NCBI RefSeq assembly: GCF_029931775.1
Contig: NC_079324.1
Coordinates: forward strand, 63,991,268-64,055,267
Length of the DNA stretch: 64,000 nucleotides
Direction of reading: 5' to 3'
DNA from: Euleptes europaea
Lineage: Eukaryota > Chordata > Lepidosauria > Squamata > Sphaerodactylidae
Shown here: one piece after another, positions 31,553 to 42,545 of the stretch
Position numbering within the stretch: the stretch's first letter is position 1
How the letters are laid out: each line of letters starts with the position of its first letter
Program-made: the position numbers and the translations under genes
The notes under the pieces: model-generated
What the model was told of the DNA's origin: nothing
The model's input: only the letters and a program-made list of their open reading frames with translations
Databases searched by the model: none

Positions 31553-34500
31553 GTAAGGGCTGGTGAACGGGGGACACAACACTCACATCTCCCTGGGCCT
31601 GATTCTCATGCCAGCTTTGCCATGGTTGCTGCTTCTGTGCTGTGTTTGTGTGTGTGGAGCACAATTCTTCTGTTGTTCTTCCTTCAGCTGCAGATGCTGC
31701 AAGATGGTGCTGAACTGCCTCAGAAAGAAAACATGTACCCTATTTATATCCTGCCTTTCTTCCATCATGGAAGTCTGCCCAGGCTCGGTCAGAGTTATTT
31801 CTCTTTAGCACTCCTGTCATTCCCTGGGACAGGGTGTCCGTCCCAGCCACATGTTTTGAAGGAAGCAGCGTGTCTGGCAGGGTCGCTCTCATCTCAGCCT
31901 AGAAAAACGTAGCTCAGGGCGGGCAGAGGGCCAGGCTGTGTTCGTTTTTTCCTCTTTAACATGCCCCAGGCATCACACACGCGTCCTCCCAGCAGCCCCG
32001 TAAGGTAGCTCATGAACATCCCCATTTGGCTGCTGGGGTGGTGGTGGAGTTCGGAATAGTGATGTGCCCAAGGCCATGCTACAATCTTAGCAGGTGTCTG
32101 ACATCTGAAACTCAAGTTAACACAGTTAAAGCACAACGGAACCTAGAACCTCCAGCTCCCTGAAAGAGACTCAGATACTGGCACACCTTGAGTGAAGGAA
32201 GATCCACATTTACAAATGCCTCATAGCCAAACCACTACGTCAGGGCATTTCTTATCATTAGTAGGAGCAGAGCACCCAGTGGTGTGTTGTGGAAGGGTGG
32301 TTTTATTCTTGCAAGTTTTTTCATGAACTCATAAAGTGTGCAGGGTGGGGAGGCATTTAACAACCAACCAGAGGCAATACCTGAAAGAATAGAATGTTTC
32401 AAAAGCTGAACTTAGAAAAACAGTTTTCCATCTTGGTTGTAGCAGGAATGACCAACTCCTTCTCTGGTGTGTGTGTGTCTTTGACAGCATGACTGCTTAC
32501 CACCGGGAAAAGCTGAAGGAAGGAAAGCAGGTCAGCCTGGAGCAGAGGCGGGCACGGCTCCAGAAACTGCTCTGTGAGGAGCGCGAGATGTTGGCCGCAG
32601 AGTTGCGGGAGCTGCGCCTGAACAAGGACACGTCCCTGAGCGAGATGAGGCAGAAGCATGAAACACTGAAGTCTGCCAGGGAGGAGCAAAGGAAACTGGT
32701 TGGTCTGGACTTACTTTGGTTCCAGTCAGGCAAGAAAGCCTGCTTGTTCTTGGGCCTTTAATACAAGGTCTTGGAGGCTCTTCTGGCCTGGCACTAATTG
32801 AGAAGACTGAAGCATTTTTTAGGATTCTGGAGACTTATTCAGTCCGCCTTCAGAGTAGTACAAACACTTAAGAGGAGTACTGTCAAAGGCTTTCACGGTC
32901 AGAGTTCATTGGTTCTTGTAGGTTATCCGGGCTGTGTGACCGTCGTCTTGGTATTTTCTTTCCTGACGTTTCGCCAGCAGCTGTGGCAGGCATCAGTGTT
33001 ACTCCTCTGAAGATGCCTGCCACAGCTGCTGGCGAAATATCAGGAAAAAAAATACCAAGACCATGGTCACACAGCCCGGATAACCTACAAGAACCACTTA
33101 AGAGGAGATCTCTTGGCCTGGGAAGTGTCGGCCTGACTCTGCAAACTATCCTTGCTAGAAAGTTAAGGATAGCCAGAGAAGAGGAAGGGACCATGTGGTC
33201 CGTGCTGCTGGCTCCTTCTCCCCCAGGGGGCTCTGCTGAAGCTGGTCTTCCTTGTGTAGTCGAGGGTCCCGGAGCTGTCTTCTCACACCTCTGTGATGTC
33301 AGCCGTTTTTCTAGAGGGTCTGTCTCCATTAGTGAGAAGCTTGGCCTTGAATGTTTTCATCCCGAGATGTAAAGAGCTCTTTTTAGCCAAGCTCCATTTG
33401 TTCTTCTTGCCTCGGCTGTTCCCCCTGCTAATCTCAAAAGTGCCTCCCTTCTGGGGGGGGGGGCAGTGGCGGGGGGAGGACAGATCACTTGCCAGGTGGC
33501 CCAGCAGGAGGAAGCAGCCGAGGTAGTAGCCCAGGCGCTTCATAATATTTTGAATGCCACACTGTTCTCCACTCATTTTGTTATAGATTAATTTAGTAAT
33601 TTTTATTCTGCTTTTCCTCTATGGAGCTCAGGGTGATGCACATAATTGTCCCTTTCTCCATTTTATCCTCACAACAACCTATGAAGTAGGTTAAGCTGAG
33701 AGAGTAACTGGCCCGACTTTACCCAGCAAGCTTCTATGACAGGGTAGGGAGTTAAACTTGGTCCTAGTTTGACACCCCTACACCACACTGCCCCCCTCCA
33801 TTACAGAGGAAGGGTTAGATGGTTTGGAGTCTCGCACAAGGAACTTGGGGGGCGTGGCTGTAAGTGACCGGATGCTGCTGTGCTGCCCGGTGCCCCACGC
33901 AGCCTGAGCGGTTTCAGGGCAGTTCTGAATTTCCATTTTGTTAACAGATTGCAGCAGATCTTTTGGATGAATGCTGGAAGAAGAACAGCGCTAGGCTTAG
34001 AGAGGTGAGAACCAGCCTGTCGCAGCCACTGTCCACAGTGCTTCTGTCCCAAGGACCGTTGTGTTCCCTCCCCCACTCCCACAGACTTCCTCTTCCTATT
34101 CAGATTCCATTTCAGAGCAGCCCCAAGGAGATCTGGTTTCTGATGAGGCTTCTCTCTACCTTCTCTCTACCTCTCTATTTTCCTTTTGGCCACTCCCAGC
34201 TGCTTCTCCCTTGAGCTTCCCCCAGATTCCAGAAGGAAGAAGCCCCCCAACAGCAACCAGCCCACTCACCTTCGCTGTCATCTTCTCTACAGGTGGAGTC
34301 TGAACTGCACAAGCAGCACGTGGTGGAGGCCTGGGGGGATCAGCTGGCACAGAAGCAGCAGGTAGGCCAGACAGTGACCGGAAGCCTCTCGCAAAAACCC
34401 TCAGAGCAGCCTGGCTGGAGCGGAGCAGAGGCTGAGTTTGGCCCTGATGCTGCTTCCCATGGTTGCCAAGCTGCAGAGAGTTGCCGGTCATAGGACGGTC

Positions 34501-37500
34501 ATTCTCCCCCCTCCCCCACACACCCCTCCACACCAAAGAGGCGAGAGGGTAAGGACCGCGGGTGTGGTAGGACTCACACTTCTGCCTGGTCCCAATCTAG
34601 CAAGAAGCAACTGAACAGGAAGAGAAGATCCACTTGGAAAATAAATACGAGGCTGCTCGGAGGGAAGCCCTGGAAAGGATGAAGCGGGAAGAGGAAAGGA
34701 GGAAGCAGGAAGGGAAGGTGCAGGCCGAGTTCCTGCGGCAACAGATGGAAGAGCTGAAGCTGCAGGAAGCAGAGGTCAGAGGCTATGGCTTGTGAGGAGG
34801 ACGGCACACCTGTTGGGACAGGCTGAGCCAGAAGGAAGGGGGCTTGATGCCAGCTCCAAACTGGGGCACCTGTTTCTCTTTGTGGCAGCTCCAGGTGGCA
34901 TGGCGTATAAACGCTGCAAGATTTTTCTTAGAAATGGAACCTGGGTTGACTTGTTACCCCACAACTAGAAAGGATATCCTACAATGGCGGATTCTGTGCT
35001 TTTGGATTTGCTAAGCCCTCTCCAGTTTCTGGTGTCAGGCTACACCCGAGGGCAGAGCAGAGGAACTGCTGGGGAGGAGGGAGGAAACTGCGCCTGAGGC
35101 TGGCTTCTCTCTGTTCGTTAGGCAGCACAGCTGAAGGAGGCGGAAGAGAGCCTGAGGAGGCAGCACTGGGAGCTGGAGGCGCTGGAAGAGGAGAGGAAGC
35201 AGATGGAGCAGAACAGGAAGAAGGTGGAACTCAGGTAGGGTTTGTAGGGGACGCCTGTCTGGAAAAGGGGGAGGGCACATGGTCGCCACGCAGCCCCCCA
35301 TCCCTGCTCAGTGGTGACTTGGAGGGGGGGGGTCATTTACTAGGAAATGCAGGCTCTTTTCTGTTGACCTATCAACAGCATTGCTCTTCATTTCTGAAAG
35401 AAGAGGCCTCCAAAAGCGGCAACTTCTAGCATACCTGTTACCGTGCTGCAGTGGCTTCCCAGTGGTGGGAGACACTTTGCACGAGGTCAGAGGGCTTCAT
35501 ATTCCCTCCCTTCAAAGGCTGAGCCCTGAGATTTGAAATATGGGTTCCAGACAAAGTCCGGCCCTCCTGCCGCTTTCTCTGGCTCCTAGGAGGAATGGCT
35601 AATCCTGGGCCTTCTCCTCCAGTCGCTTCCTGAAACACCAGTATCAAGCCCAGATGAAGAGACGTGCGCAGCAGATCCAGGAAGAGCTGGTATGTGCAAC
35701 AGCCCTTGAACTTTCTAAGAGAAGAGAGGTGCTGGGGGCTGAAGGCAGGCTGGCTGCTGTGGCCTGTCATGGACAAAGGGGGAGGAGCCAGACTGTCCAA
35801 GGTCGAAAGCACTCTCCCCTATCAATAGCAGCATTGGGGTTCAGGACTGGCACTGGCTGGAAGAGTCTGAGCCTCCGTCTGCCCGTTGCATTTGCAAAAC
35901 TAACCATGGGGTGCTTGTGGGGAGGAGCGGGAGCTGCCACTGTGCCCAGGTGACCCGTGCCTTACAGAAGCTTGCCACCACTTTCCTACCTCTTCTGTTC
36001 TGCAGCCCTCAATGCTTCTCTTCATCAGGTCTTCTTTTGCCGTAGCCGAAGGAAACGTGCCCAAGGCTGGAGTCCTGGCAGTCACCTGCTCCTGTCAGTG
36101 CAGGAAGGCCCCCAAGGCAAGAGGGCAGAAGCAGGCTTCTCCCCTTGGCCATCTGTTGCCCCACGATTGCTCAAAGCAGAGCCCACTAGATTGGCCTGGA
36201 AGGTCGAGAGGCGCTCTGCCACTGAAACTAGTTCCAGAGGGTGGCCGTGTTGGTCTGCAGTAGAACAGTTAGGTTTGATTCCAGTAGCACCTTAGAGACC
36301 AACAAGATTTTCAGGGAATGAGCTTGCGAGAGTCAGAGTTCCCTTTGTCTGCCATTGGAGCGGCCCTGCTTAGACAGAGCACACCGCAACAGACGAACAA
36401 GGGAAGCAGCCTGCTTCTCCCCTCTCTCTTTGAGGAGCTTCAGGGTTTGTTAATTCCACACTGCCTTTCCTCTCCAGGAAAAGGACAGGCAGATTCTCCT
36501 GGCGCTGGGAGCAGAGGAGGATAAGGATCAGAGCCTGCAGACTGCCCGCCGGGAGCAAGCCGTTGCCGCTGTTGCCTGGATGAAGAAGGTGATTGAGGAA
36601 CAGCTGCAGCTGGAGAGGGAGCGCGAGGCTGACCTGGAGACCATCTTCAGGTGAGGCAAGGGACAGAGAAGATGGCAGGCTGGAAAGAAACACCAGGAGA
36701 CTGGGACGATGCCCCATCTTGTATGCCGCTGAGCAAATCTTCTGGGGGGTGGCGGAAGCCAAGCCTGCCGGCAGGAGGAATTCCTGGTATAAGGAAGAGA
36801 GAGCAGTGCTGCTCTTGCTGCACAAATCCAGCCATCCCATCTTGAGAGGAAGGGAGGGAGCTGGAACCAAGCGCTCCTCTAGCTCAACCTCTGCCCTATG
36901 AGAGGTTTTCCCGGCAAGTCATTCTAGCAGCAGGCAGGTGTGCCAGAGCACCTGAAGAGCCTGCAGCCAGTGCCTTGGGACATCCATGTCTGGCCTCTGT
37001 TCTGGCACCCTTCCCACAAAAGCCCAGACTTACCCTGGGGTTGGTTGCCATCCATTCCTTGGACTTTCCCTGTCTTGTTTCCCAGGCAGGAAGCCAAGCA
37101 GGTCTGGGAAAAGCGAGAAGAAGAGTGGGAGAGAGAACGGATAGCCCGACACAGGCTCATGGCTGAGGTGAGAGCTCTTTGCAAGATGGGGGGGGGGGGA
37201 GGTTGGCTCTTGTGCAGGTCACAAAGTGACCAATGAGAGTTCCAGCTGCTCCTTCTGGGTTAGTCTCTGCCTTCCCCCTTCAAACAGGTCCTGGCAGAAA
37301 GACAGCAGCAGATCCTGGAGAAGATGGAGCAGAACAGGCAGGCCCAGGAGGAATCGGTCCGGTACCGGGAGCAGCTGATTCATGAGCTGGAAGAGGCAAA
37401 GCAGCTGACGCAGCGGGAGAAGGAAGAGGAGGCCGAGCTGAAAACTGCCCGCAAGCGAGAACTGGAGGCCCAGGTGGGAAAGGAAGCAGAGCAGCCAGCC

Positions 37501-38419
37501 CCCTCCCCCCGCTGGGCACCAGCCAGCTGGCCAGCAGCCGCCTGGATGATGCGCAGAAGGTGGAGTGTTCCCCCAGGGCAGCCCATCCTTTAGGGGCCTG
37601 GCCCACAGGTCGTTCTTCACCTGGAATTAGAGGCCTCCGTGGCTTTTGCTTGCCACTCAGAGCCAGGGCTCTTGTCCTTTCTGCCCTGCAGGGTAGCCAA
37701 GTTGCTAATGCCTCCTGCCATCCCTTTGAGTGCTCAGTCAGCTCAACTGGGCTTGCAACTTTGCTTTCTGGGTTGCAGGGAACCTCTGAATTGGGCTGAG
37801 TGTGTGAAGGACCAATAACAAGAATTGACCACAGTAGTGGTGGTGGTGGTGGTGGGGAGAACAAGGCAAAGGTTCAAGGTTTGGACGCCTCTGCTGAAGG
37901 AGGCTGGACTTCGAGAGTGGAAACCACTCCAGGAGAGGAAGGAGGAGAGAAGGGGGGAGGGGGGAACAGTGGGCCGAGAGCTTGAAGAATAGAGGGGGTT
38001 GCGATGGGTGAGACGAGGTGCTGCCAAGGAGGGGAGGCCTCCGTCAGAGCTTCTCTCTGCTCCCCCTTGTAGCTCACAGAGCGCCAGTGGCAGGAGCGGG
38101 AGCAGCTGCAGATCCAGCGGGAGGAAGAGGCTGCGGCGCACCTGGAAGAGCAGCGGCAGGAAGAGCGGGAGCAACTGGCGGCCCGGCGCATGGTGGAGGA
38201 GGGCTATCGCAAGAAGGTGAAGCCGGGCGGAGCCCAGAGAGCCAGCTTGTGGCGGCAAGGAGGGGGGAGGGGGCAGCTTTTGCCCAGCCTCTTGCGGCCC
38301 CTCAGGTGCAGCCTTGGCTGTTCTTGGGGCACACAGGGTGAGGGGGCAGCACCAACAGAGACATCTTGGCATCCCTTCTCTTCCAGATCTACAGTTATCC
38401 CAAGGCAGCCTGGACCTAA
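31362..38419 (+). CDS. TCHP: Trichoplein keratin filament-binding protein, complete
   Basis: TCHP is a coiled-coil protein of centrioles, desmosomes and keratin filaments. It binds Odf2 and ninein, activates Aurora A at the centriole and blocks primary cilium assembly in cycling cells. Coding exons: 31362-31552, 32488-32698, 33948-34004, 34293-34361, 34601-34774, 35122-35234, 35623-35689, 36478-36650, 37086-37167, 37288-37473, 38073-38216 and 38387-38419. These sum to 1500 nt, 499 aa plus TAA; human has 498. All splice sites are GT/AG and all phases fit. The start [10 protein letters not shown] aligns with human MALPTLPSYW. The protein is Glu/Arg/Gln-rich helix throughout. The trichohyalin/plectin-homology region falls at about residues 260-425. 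The C-terminus YSYPKAAWT resembles human GHPKIAWN. No damage is seen. Confidence 0.96.
31935..32120. repeat. Ancient MIR-like relic in TCHP intron 2
   Basis: Blocks cagccccgtaaggtagctca and tgtgcccaaggccatgct resemble the old CORE-SINE body. Low identity. Confidence 0.35.
32488..32698 (+). CDS. TCHP: TCHP exon 3 (residues 64-134)
   Basis: Encodes [12 protein letters not shown] through [10 protein letters not shown], a continuous helix. The acceptor is TTGACAG and the donor CTG|GTTGGT. Confidence 0.93.
32911..33095. repeat. Foldback repeat with 84-bp arms in TCHP intron 3
   Basis: Left arm 32911-32994 (ggttcttgtaggttatccgg at the outer end) is the inverse complement of 33012-33095, with about five mismatches in 84. 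The loop is 17 bp. The middle motif gccagcagctgtggcaggc faces its mirror. It resembles a dispersed palindromic repeat seen in reptile and amphibian genomes; I cannot assign the class. Confidence 0.8.
33598..33795. repeat. Ancient MIR/CORE-SINE-like fragment in TCHP intron 3
   Basis: Shows the hallmarks attttatcctcacaacaacc, gtaggttaagctgagagag and a tRNA-like end, but is well diverged. Confidence 0.5.
33948..34004 (+). CDS. TCHP: TCHP exon 4 (residues 135-153)
   Basis: A 57-nt exon encoding [19 protein letters not shown]; human has IAEQLLYEHWKKNNPKLRE. The acceptor is TTAACAG and the donor GTGAGA. Confidence 0.93.
34293..34361 (+). CDS. TCHP: TCHP exon 5 (residues 154-176)
   Basis: Encodes [14 protein letters not shown] then GDQLAQKQQ. 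The LHQKHVV core is shared with human. The acceptor is CTCTACAG and the donor GTAGGC. Confidence 0.92.
34601..34774 (+). CDS. TCHP: TCHP exon 6 (residues 177-234)
   Basis: Encodes QEATEQEEK through [13 protein letters not shown]. Charged coiled coil containing [18 protein letters not shown], matching human [17 protein letters not shown]. Confidence 0.93.
35122..35234 (+). CDS. TCHP: TCHP exon 7 (residues 235-272, part)
   Basis: Encodes [19 protein letters not shown], then [17 protein letters not shown] plus AG. The donor is CTCAG|GTAGGG. Confidence 0.92.
35623..35689 (+). CDS. TCHP: TCHP exon 8 (residues 272-294)
   Basis: Encodes (S)[17 protein letters not shown] then IQEEL; human has [22 protein letters not shown]. 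It lies near the start of the trichohyalin/plectin-homology region. Confidence 0.92.
36225..36345. repeat. Unclassified dispersed repeat
   Basis: Contains agggtggccgtgttggtctg, agtagcaccttagagacca and acaagattttcaggg, a repeat frequent in reptile DNA. Related pieces lie at about 52650-52735 (tctgatgaagggtgctccga) and 19150-19235. The class is not settled. Confidence 0.5.
36478..36650 (+). CDS. TCHP: TCHP exon 9 (residues 295-352, part)
   Basis: Encodes [18 protein letters not shown], then [17 protein letters not shown] and [19 protein letters not shown] plus AG. The AWMKK and EEQLQLER blocks match human. Confidence 0.93.
37086..37167 (+). CDS. TCHP: TCHP exon 10 (residues 352-379)
   Basis: Encodes (R)[18 protein letters not shown] then IARHRLMAE; human has [26 protein letters not shown]. 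The donor is GTGAGA. Confidence 0.93.
37288..37473 (+). CDS. TCHP: TCHP exon 11 (residues 380-441)
   Basis: Encodes [20 protein letters not shown], then [19 protein letters not shown] and ARKRELEAQ. The QNRQAQEES and REQLI blocks match human. The donor is GTGGGA. Confidence 0.93.
38073..38216 (+). CDS. TCHP: TCHP exon 12 (residues 442-489)
   Basis: Encodes [19 protein letters not shown] through [11 protein letters not shown]. This is the least conserved exon compared with human, where the segment is a run of acidic residues. Length and the EQGYRPK-like end still fit. Confidence 0.88.
38387..38419 (+). CDS. TCHP: TCHP exon 13 and stop (residues 490-499)
   Basis: A short terminal coding segment, [10 protein letters not shown] followed by TAA, after a CTTCCAG acceptor. 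It resembles the human end, YGHPKIAWN. Confidence 0.88.
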   Translation: MYSYPKAAWT

Positions 38420-39075
38420 GGGAGGCCTGCCGGAGTCAGCCTTTTGTGTGCAGCCCCCCCGCTGGAGAATTACTGCTTATGTTCATAACGGAAGTTTCTG
38501 CTCAAAGGCATAGAGAGTACTGTGTCTGTCTCAAGTTGAACAGTTGGAAGGGTAGGTAGCCATGACTTCAAGCACCAGCTCGATTCTCCTGAGGGTCACT
38601 GATGTCCACCCACCCCCACTCCTTGGCCAGGCAGCAAGAGTGTTTAAAAAGCCAAGAAATGTTTCCCTCGCAGGTCTTGGAAGGGCTGTGAGGGGCACAC
38701 TCAGCAGCGTGCTTGGAAGAACTCCACAACATCCAGCCTCTGGCCCCTCCCTACCTTCCATGTGGGAGCCAGCTGCTTGCCTTCCTGAGCCAAGGGGTGC
38801 CAGAGCACTTCCGGGCCAGGCTGGGGATCAGATGTCAAACGGCATTAAAGGTTTTTGGGTTTTTTTGCTTTCCGTCTAACTTTGGTAAGTCTTGAGGTTG
38901 GTGGCACTTAAGTCTCAGTGGGAGGTAGCTGCACCCCCTCTTCTCTAGCGAAGGGTCTGAAAGCTCACGGATAGAAATGGGACGATTGTGCTGTCAACTG
39001 TGGGCAGAGGGGTCTTGCCAGAAATGGCAGTGCCCCCAAACATCTACCATAGAATAAAAAATGCTTAAAAACATT
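38420..39075 (+). other. TCHP: TCHP 3' UTR (inferred)
   Basis: Two possible poly(A) signals follow the stop: ATTAAA at 38844-38849, with a T-rich stretch just after it, and a canonical AATAAA at 39053-39058. A CR1 fragment begins at 39168, so the transcript probably ends before it. Confidence 0.5.
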
Positions 39076-39167
39076 ATATGCCCCCCCAGGCCTGCAGCCT
39101 GCTTGGCCTATACAAAAGCTCACCTTCAGCCCCAACCCTCTCCAGCCGAGGGGCTCCATTGGACTCT

Positions 39168-39345
39168 GCTAGAATCCTAGAGTTGGCAGGGGTCACCAGG
39201 GTCATCTAGTCCACCCCTTGCACAATGCAGGAAATTCACAACCACCTCCCCCCTACACCCCCAGTGACCCCTACCGCATGCCTAGAAGATGGCCAAGATG
39301 CCCTCACTCTCATGAACTGCCCAAGGTCATAGAATCAGCATGGCT
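39168..39345 (-). mobile_element. CR1 LINE 3' end fragment
   Basis: Minus-orientation CR1 end: agaatcctagagttggc, catctagtcca, gcaggaaattcacaaccacc, tcatagaatcagcatggctg. It lies just past the TCHP 3' UTR. Confidence 0.85.
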
Positions 39346-39990
39346 GAAAGAATCCTTGGCGAGTCCTTCTCTGCTGCTCAGAACAGCCCTGTCCCTGGAG
39401 AAGGCGGGCTACCCTGCCCGTGCCTGCACCCTCTTTGCCCTGGCCAGGACACAGCTGGAGGGTGGGGCGGGAACTCCAAGGTGCTTGAGCAAGGCTGCAG
39501 TGCCAGTGGGAGGTGGTGCAATGAGAGCTGCCTCCGGGTGTCCCTGCCTTTCGCAAAGCGGTCCTCAGTCTCATGTCAGCAACTTGGGGAAAAAACGAGC
39601 TATTTTGGTGGCTTGGGGGCAGGGGAGGAGTTCAGACTTTGTGCTGGGCATGAACTGTGGGGCAGAGTGAGGCTGTCGGCCCCCTCCTGGCTGTGGGGGA
39701 CCAGAGGCAGTGAGGCTGAAGAGCAGGTGGATTCTTGTGTGCTTTCTGATGTTTTGACACTGCGCACGGGCCCTGGAAGAACCCCCTGGAGCAAGAGGGC
39801 CAAAGGGCTCAGCGGCTCTGGATCTGCCGCCAGGCAAACCTTGCTTTGGAGCCAGAGGACACTGGAACAGGGCCAAGGCAGCCCCTTAATCATGACAGTT
39901 GGCTTTTCTCAGCAGGCCGGTCACGGCTGCGATTTACAGCTCCTGCCAGGGGCAACAGAGGCCGAGTCGCAGAAAAAGGAACACAAAGAA
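39346..39990. other. TCHP-GIT2 intergenic gap
   Basis: GC-rich sequence with no exon or repeat I can name. A long plus-strand open frame across it has no family resemblance. Confidence 0.4.
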
Positions 39991-42332
39991 GGAAGGTTCT
40001 ACCTATTTTTTTCTTTTAACCCAAAAATAGTACAATACTTTTAGAAAGGTAGTTAATTACAAGGTAACATCAGCAACCAACAATATTATGGCACTTTTAA
40101 AAAAATATAAATACCAACAGGTTAAAAACCACACACGCACACATACCCCTCCACAACCTGTAGCATGGCTTAGAATTGTGGGGAGCTCTCTGCCCTCCTC
40201 CCCAAGCACGACCAGCCAGTCAAGCCCCCACCCTGAGTGGCGGCAGAGGGAGCCCCCCCCCACAAACCTAGGCACTGCCTCCACACAGGCTGACTGGTCA
40301 GGCTGGGTCTTTCCCTGGGTCCAGCAGGCTCTGCAGTGAGCCACAGCCAGCCTGGCATGAAGCACAGCTTGTGGGGGAGAGAAGGTAGTTGAGCCCCCCC
40401 TTCCCTTTTCCTGCTCTGTTGCCCTCTGGTTGCTGCTGGCACCTGGGCCCCCACACCACAGCCCTCCTCCTCCTCACGCCCGAGCCAGAGCTGCCTTAAG
40501 AGCCACTTCAAAAGCCCTGCTCACCAAGGGCAGGAGCCAGAGAGAACTTGTGCCAGGGGTGGTGGAGGTGGAGACATTTCCCAGAAGCCTCCCTGAAAGG
40601 AGCAGAAGCAGCAGAGGCCTGCCTTGTGCCATCTACCTTCCCATGCCCAGGGGGCTTTACTGGTGGAGGCTGCCCAGGTGTTTTATAGCTATGGGCACGC
40701 ACACTTCCTGGATTGGCCATCTTAAGGGTCTTAGGCTCGTCCTGATTGCAGACCCAGGACCGTTTCTTTGGACGACAGTTTAGTCACACAGCTGAGCTTC
40801 TGCCTGGGAATACAGAATTTCCCCCACTCTGCGCGCCACACAACTGCTGTGACTCTTGTGGGAAGGGGAAAGGCCTGCTTTTTGCTGGGAGAACCAACCC
40901 AGGCCGGTTCCCGTGCGAAATACCAAATCGTTCCTTGGAAAGTGTCACGGGGGCACTCAGCCACTCAGTGTCAGGAGCACCACAACAGAAGGGCAGAGGC
41001 CTAGCAGGCTTTCGCCTCCGCCTGAAGCCGTGCTGAAGTCCCACAGACAAGACCAACAAGGCAGGTTTCTCACAACAAAGTTCAGCCTTCTTGATTTCAG
41101 GGAGACTTAAGAGGAACGGCACGTGCTCCTTTTAGAATTCCAGAGGGTTCTTCACATTTATACCCATCGTCTGAACGCACATGACCGAAGCAACCACTCC
41201 ATAGATCTTGGAGACAACTCTCCAAGCATTTCTGGCAACCCTCGTCACCAACAGGCACACCAGAACTTTCCAAGAGGGCCTCAACCTCCCTGCTGGCACC
41301 CCATTCCCCACAGCTTAGGGTATCTGCTGGAACCCAAGTCCTGGCAATGGTATTTTCTTAGGATGCTTCGTGCAGAAGGACCACCAGGGCTGGATGGGAA
41401 AGTGGCAACAAGAACAAGGGCTCCAGCAGCCACCATGCAGAAGATAAGACGAGGCTGCAGAGGACAAAGAGCAGAAGTGCCTGAGAAGGAGGTTTGTTCC
41501 CGGCGAAGACAGCACGCTGGCCTCTCAACCGAGAGCCAGCCCCACACCCTGCCTGGGCAACTCTCCCCGCCCTGAGTCCCACTCACACATGCACAGCCAG
41601 CCCCGCTTTCCACCAAAGGTCCCTCCAGACATTCACGCTGCCCCACATCTACTGCTTCTCCCACAAGCCGTCACCTCCGCAGGAAGCAAGATTCAAAGGG
41701 GGAGGAGATGGGAGGACAAAAGTGACTTGTTGCAATGGACAGAAAGACAAACGCCATGATCCATGTCCAAGGGGAGGTCGTCCACTGGCCGTCGGTTCAA
41801 CTCCCGGAAGAGAAAGCAACAGCGGGCCCAGATGGGCTGCACACCAGACAGAGGAGAAATGGCTGCAGCCCGTCTGAAGAGGACCAACAAAGGTTCCTCC
41901 TGCAGAAGAGGCGGTCTCAGGAGACCAAGCGGACTGACTAGAGGGGTGGGGCAGAAGCTAGTGGTATGAGCTACTTAGTGGTCAAGGGGTATCCAGCTGC
42001 TGCAAGACAGTCTCCGGGAGAGGTGCCTGGCCTTTGACACGGGCATTTGTGTTCATAACTGGGGCCAAGGGTACAAGGTATTCCTCTTCCCCTGCTCCCC
42101 CCAATAAATCTTGCAAGAACGTGAGGTGAAGACAGGGCACAAAAACCACACAGTCTCTCTCTCTACACTGGCAATACAGGCACAAAATAAGGCAGTGGGT
42201 TACATGGGATCCTGGGAAAGAATTGTTTAGAAAACATGCAAAAAAATAATACTGAAGTTCCTTTAAAAATGGTAATGCACCACCTCAAATATTCCCATGA
42301 AAACACGCCGGGCTCCCCGGCCGCCTCCTGCC
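39990..42332 (-). other. GIT2: GIT2 3' UTR (inferred, about 2.3 kb)
   Basis: Downstream of the GIT2 stop there are about 2.3 kb without any of the SINE, CR1 or MITE copies that fill the rest of the window. It ends in an AT-rich stretch near 40000-40110. Mammalian GIT2 has a long 3' UTR, so this fits. I do not see a canonical minus-strand AATAAA, so the end is uncertain. Confidence 0.45.
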
Positions 42333-42545
42333 TCAGTTGTTGTTCTCTTTGGTGGTGATGGTGACCAGCTGCTTGGCGGCCTTGGCAATGTCGTAGGCGC
42401 ACTGGATCACCTGCTGGGTGACCAGCTGGATGTCGGCCGTCGGGCAGGACTCCGGAGGCAGCGCCTTCTTGCACTCAGAATGCAGGCGGTAGGCACTGGC
42501 AGTCAGCAGGCGCAGGGAGGGCCGCACCAGCTCGGACTTGGGTTT
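42333..42545 (-). CDS. GIT2: GIT2 last exon and stop
   Basis: Encodes [20 protein letters not shown], then [19 protein letters not shown] and [13 protein letters not shown] followed by TGA. The 71 codons close the frame exactly at a TTCCCCAG acceptor. Helices of the paxillin-binding bundle. Confidence 0.96.
   Translation of the reverse strand, partial: KPKSELVRPSLRLLTASAYRLHSECKKALPPESCPTADIQLVTQQVIQCAYDIAKAAKQLVTITTKENNN

Noticed and set aside
39340-40044. 234-codon open frame between TCHP and GIT2
   Set aside because: Starts in a CR1 fragment and runs through ordinary GC-rich DNA. No splice or family support.
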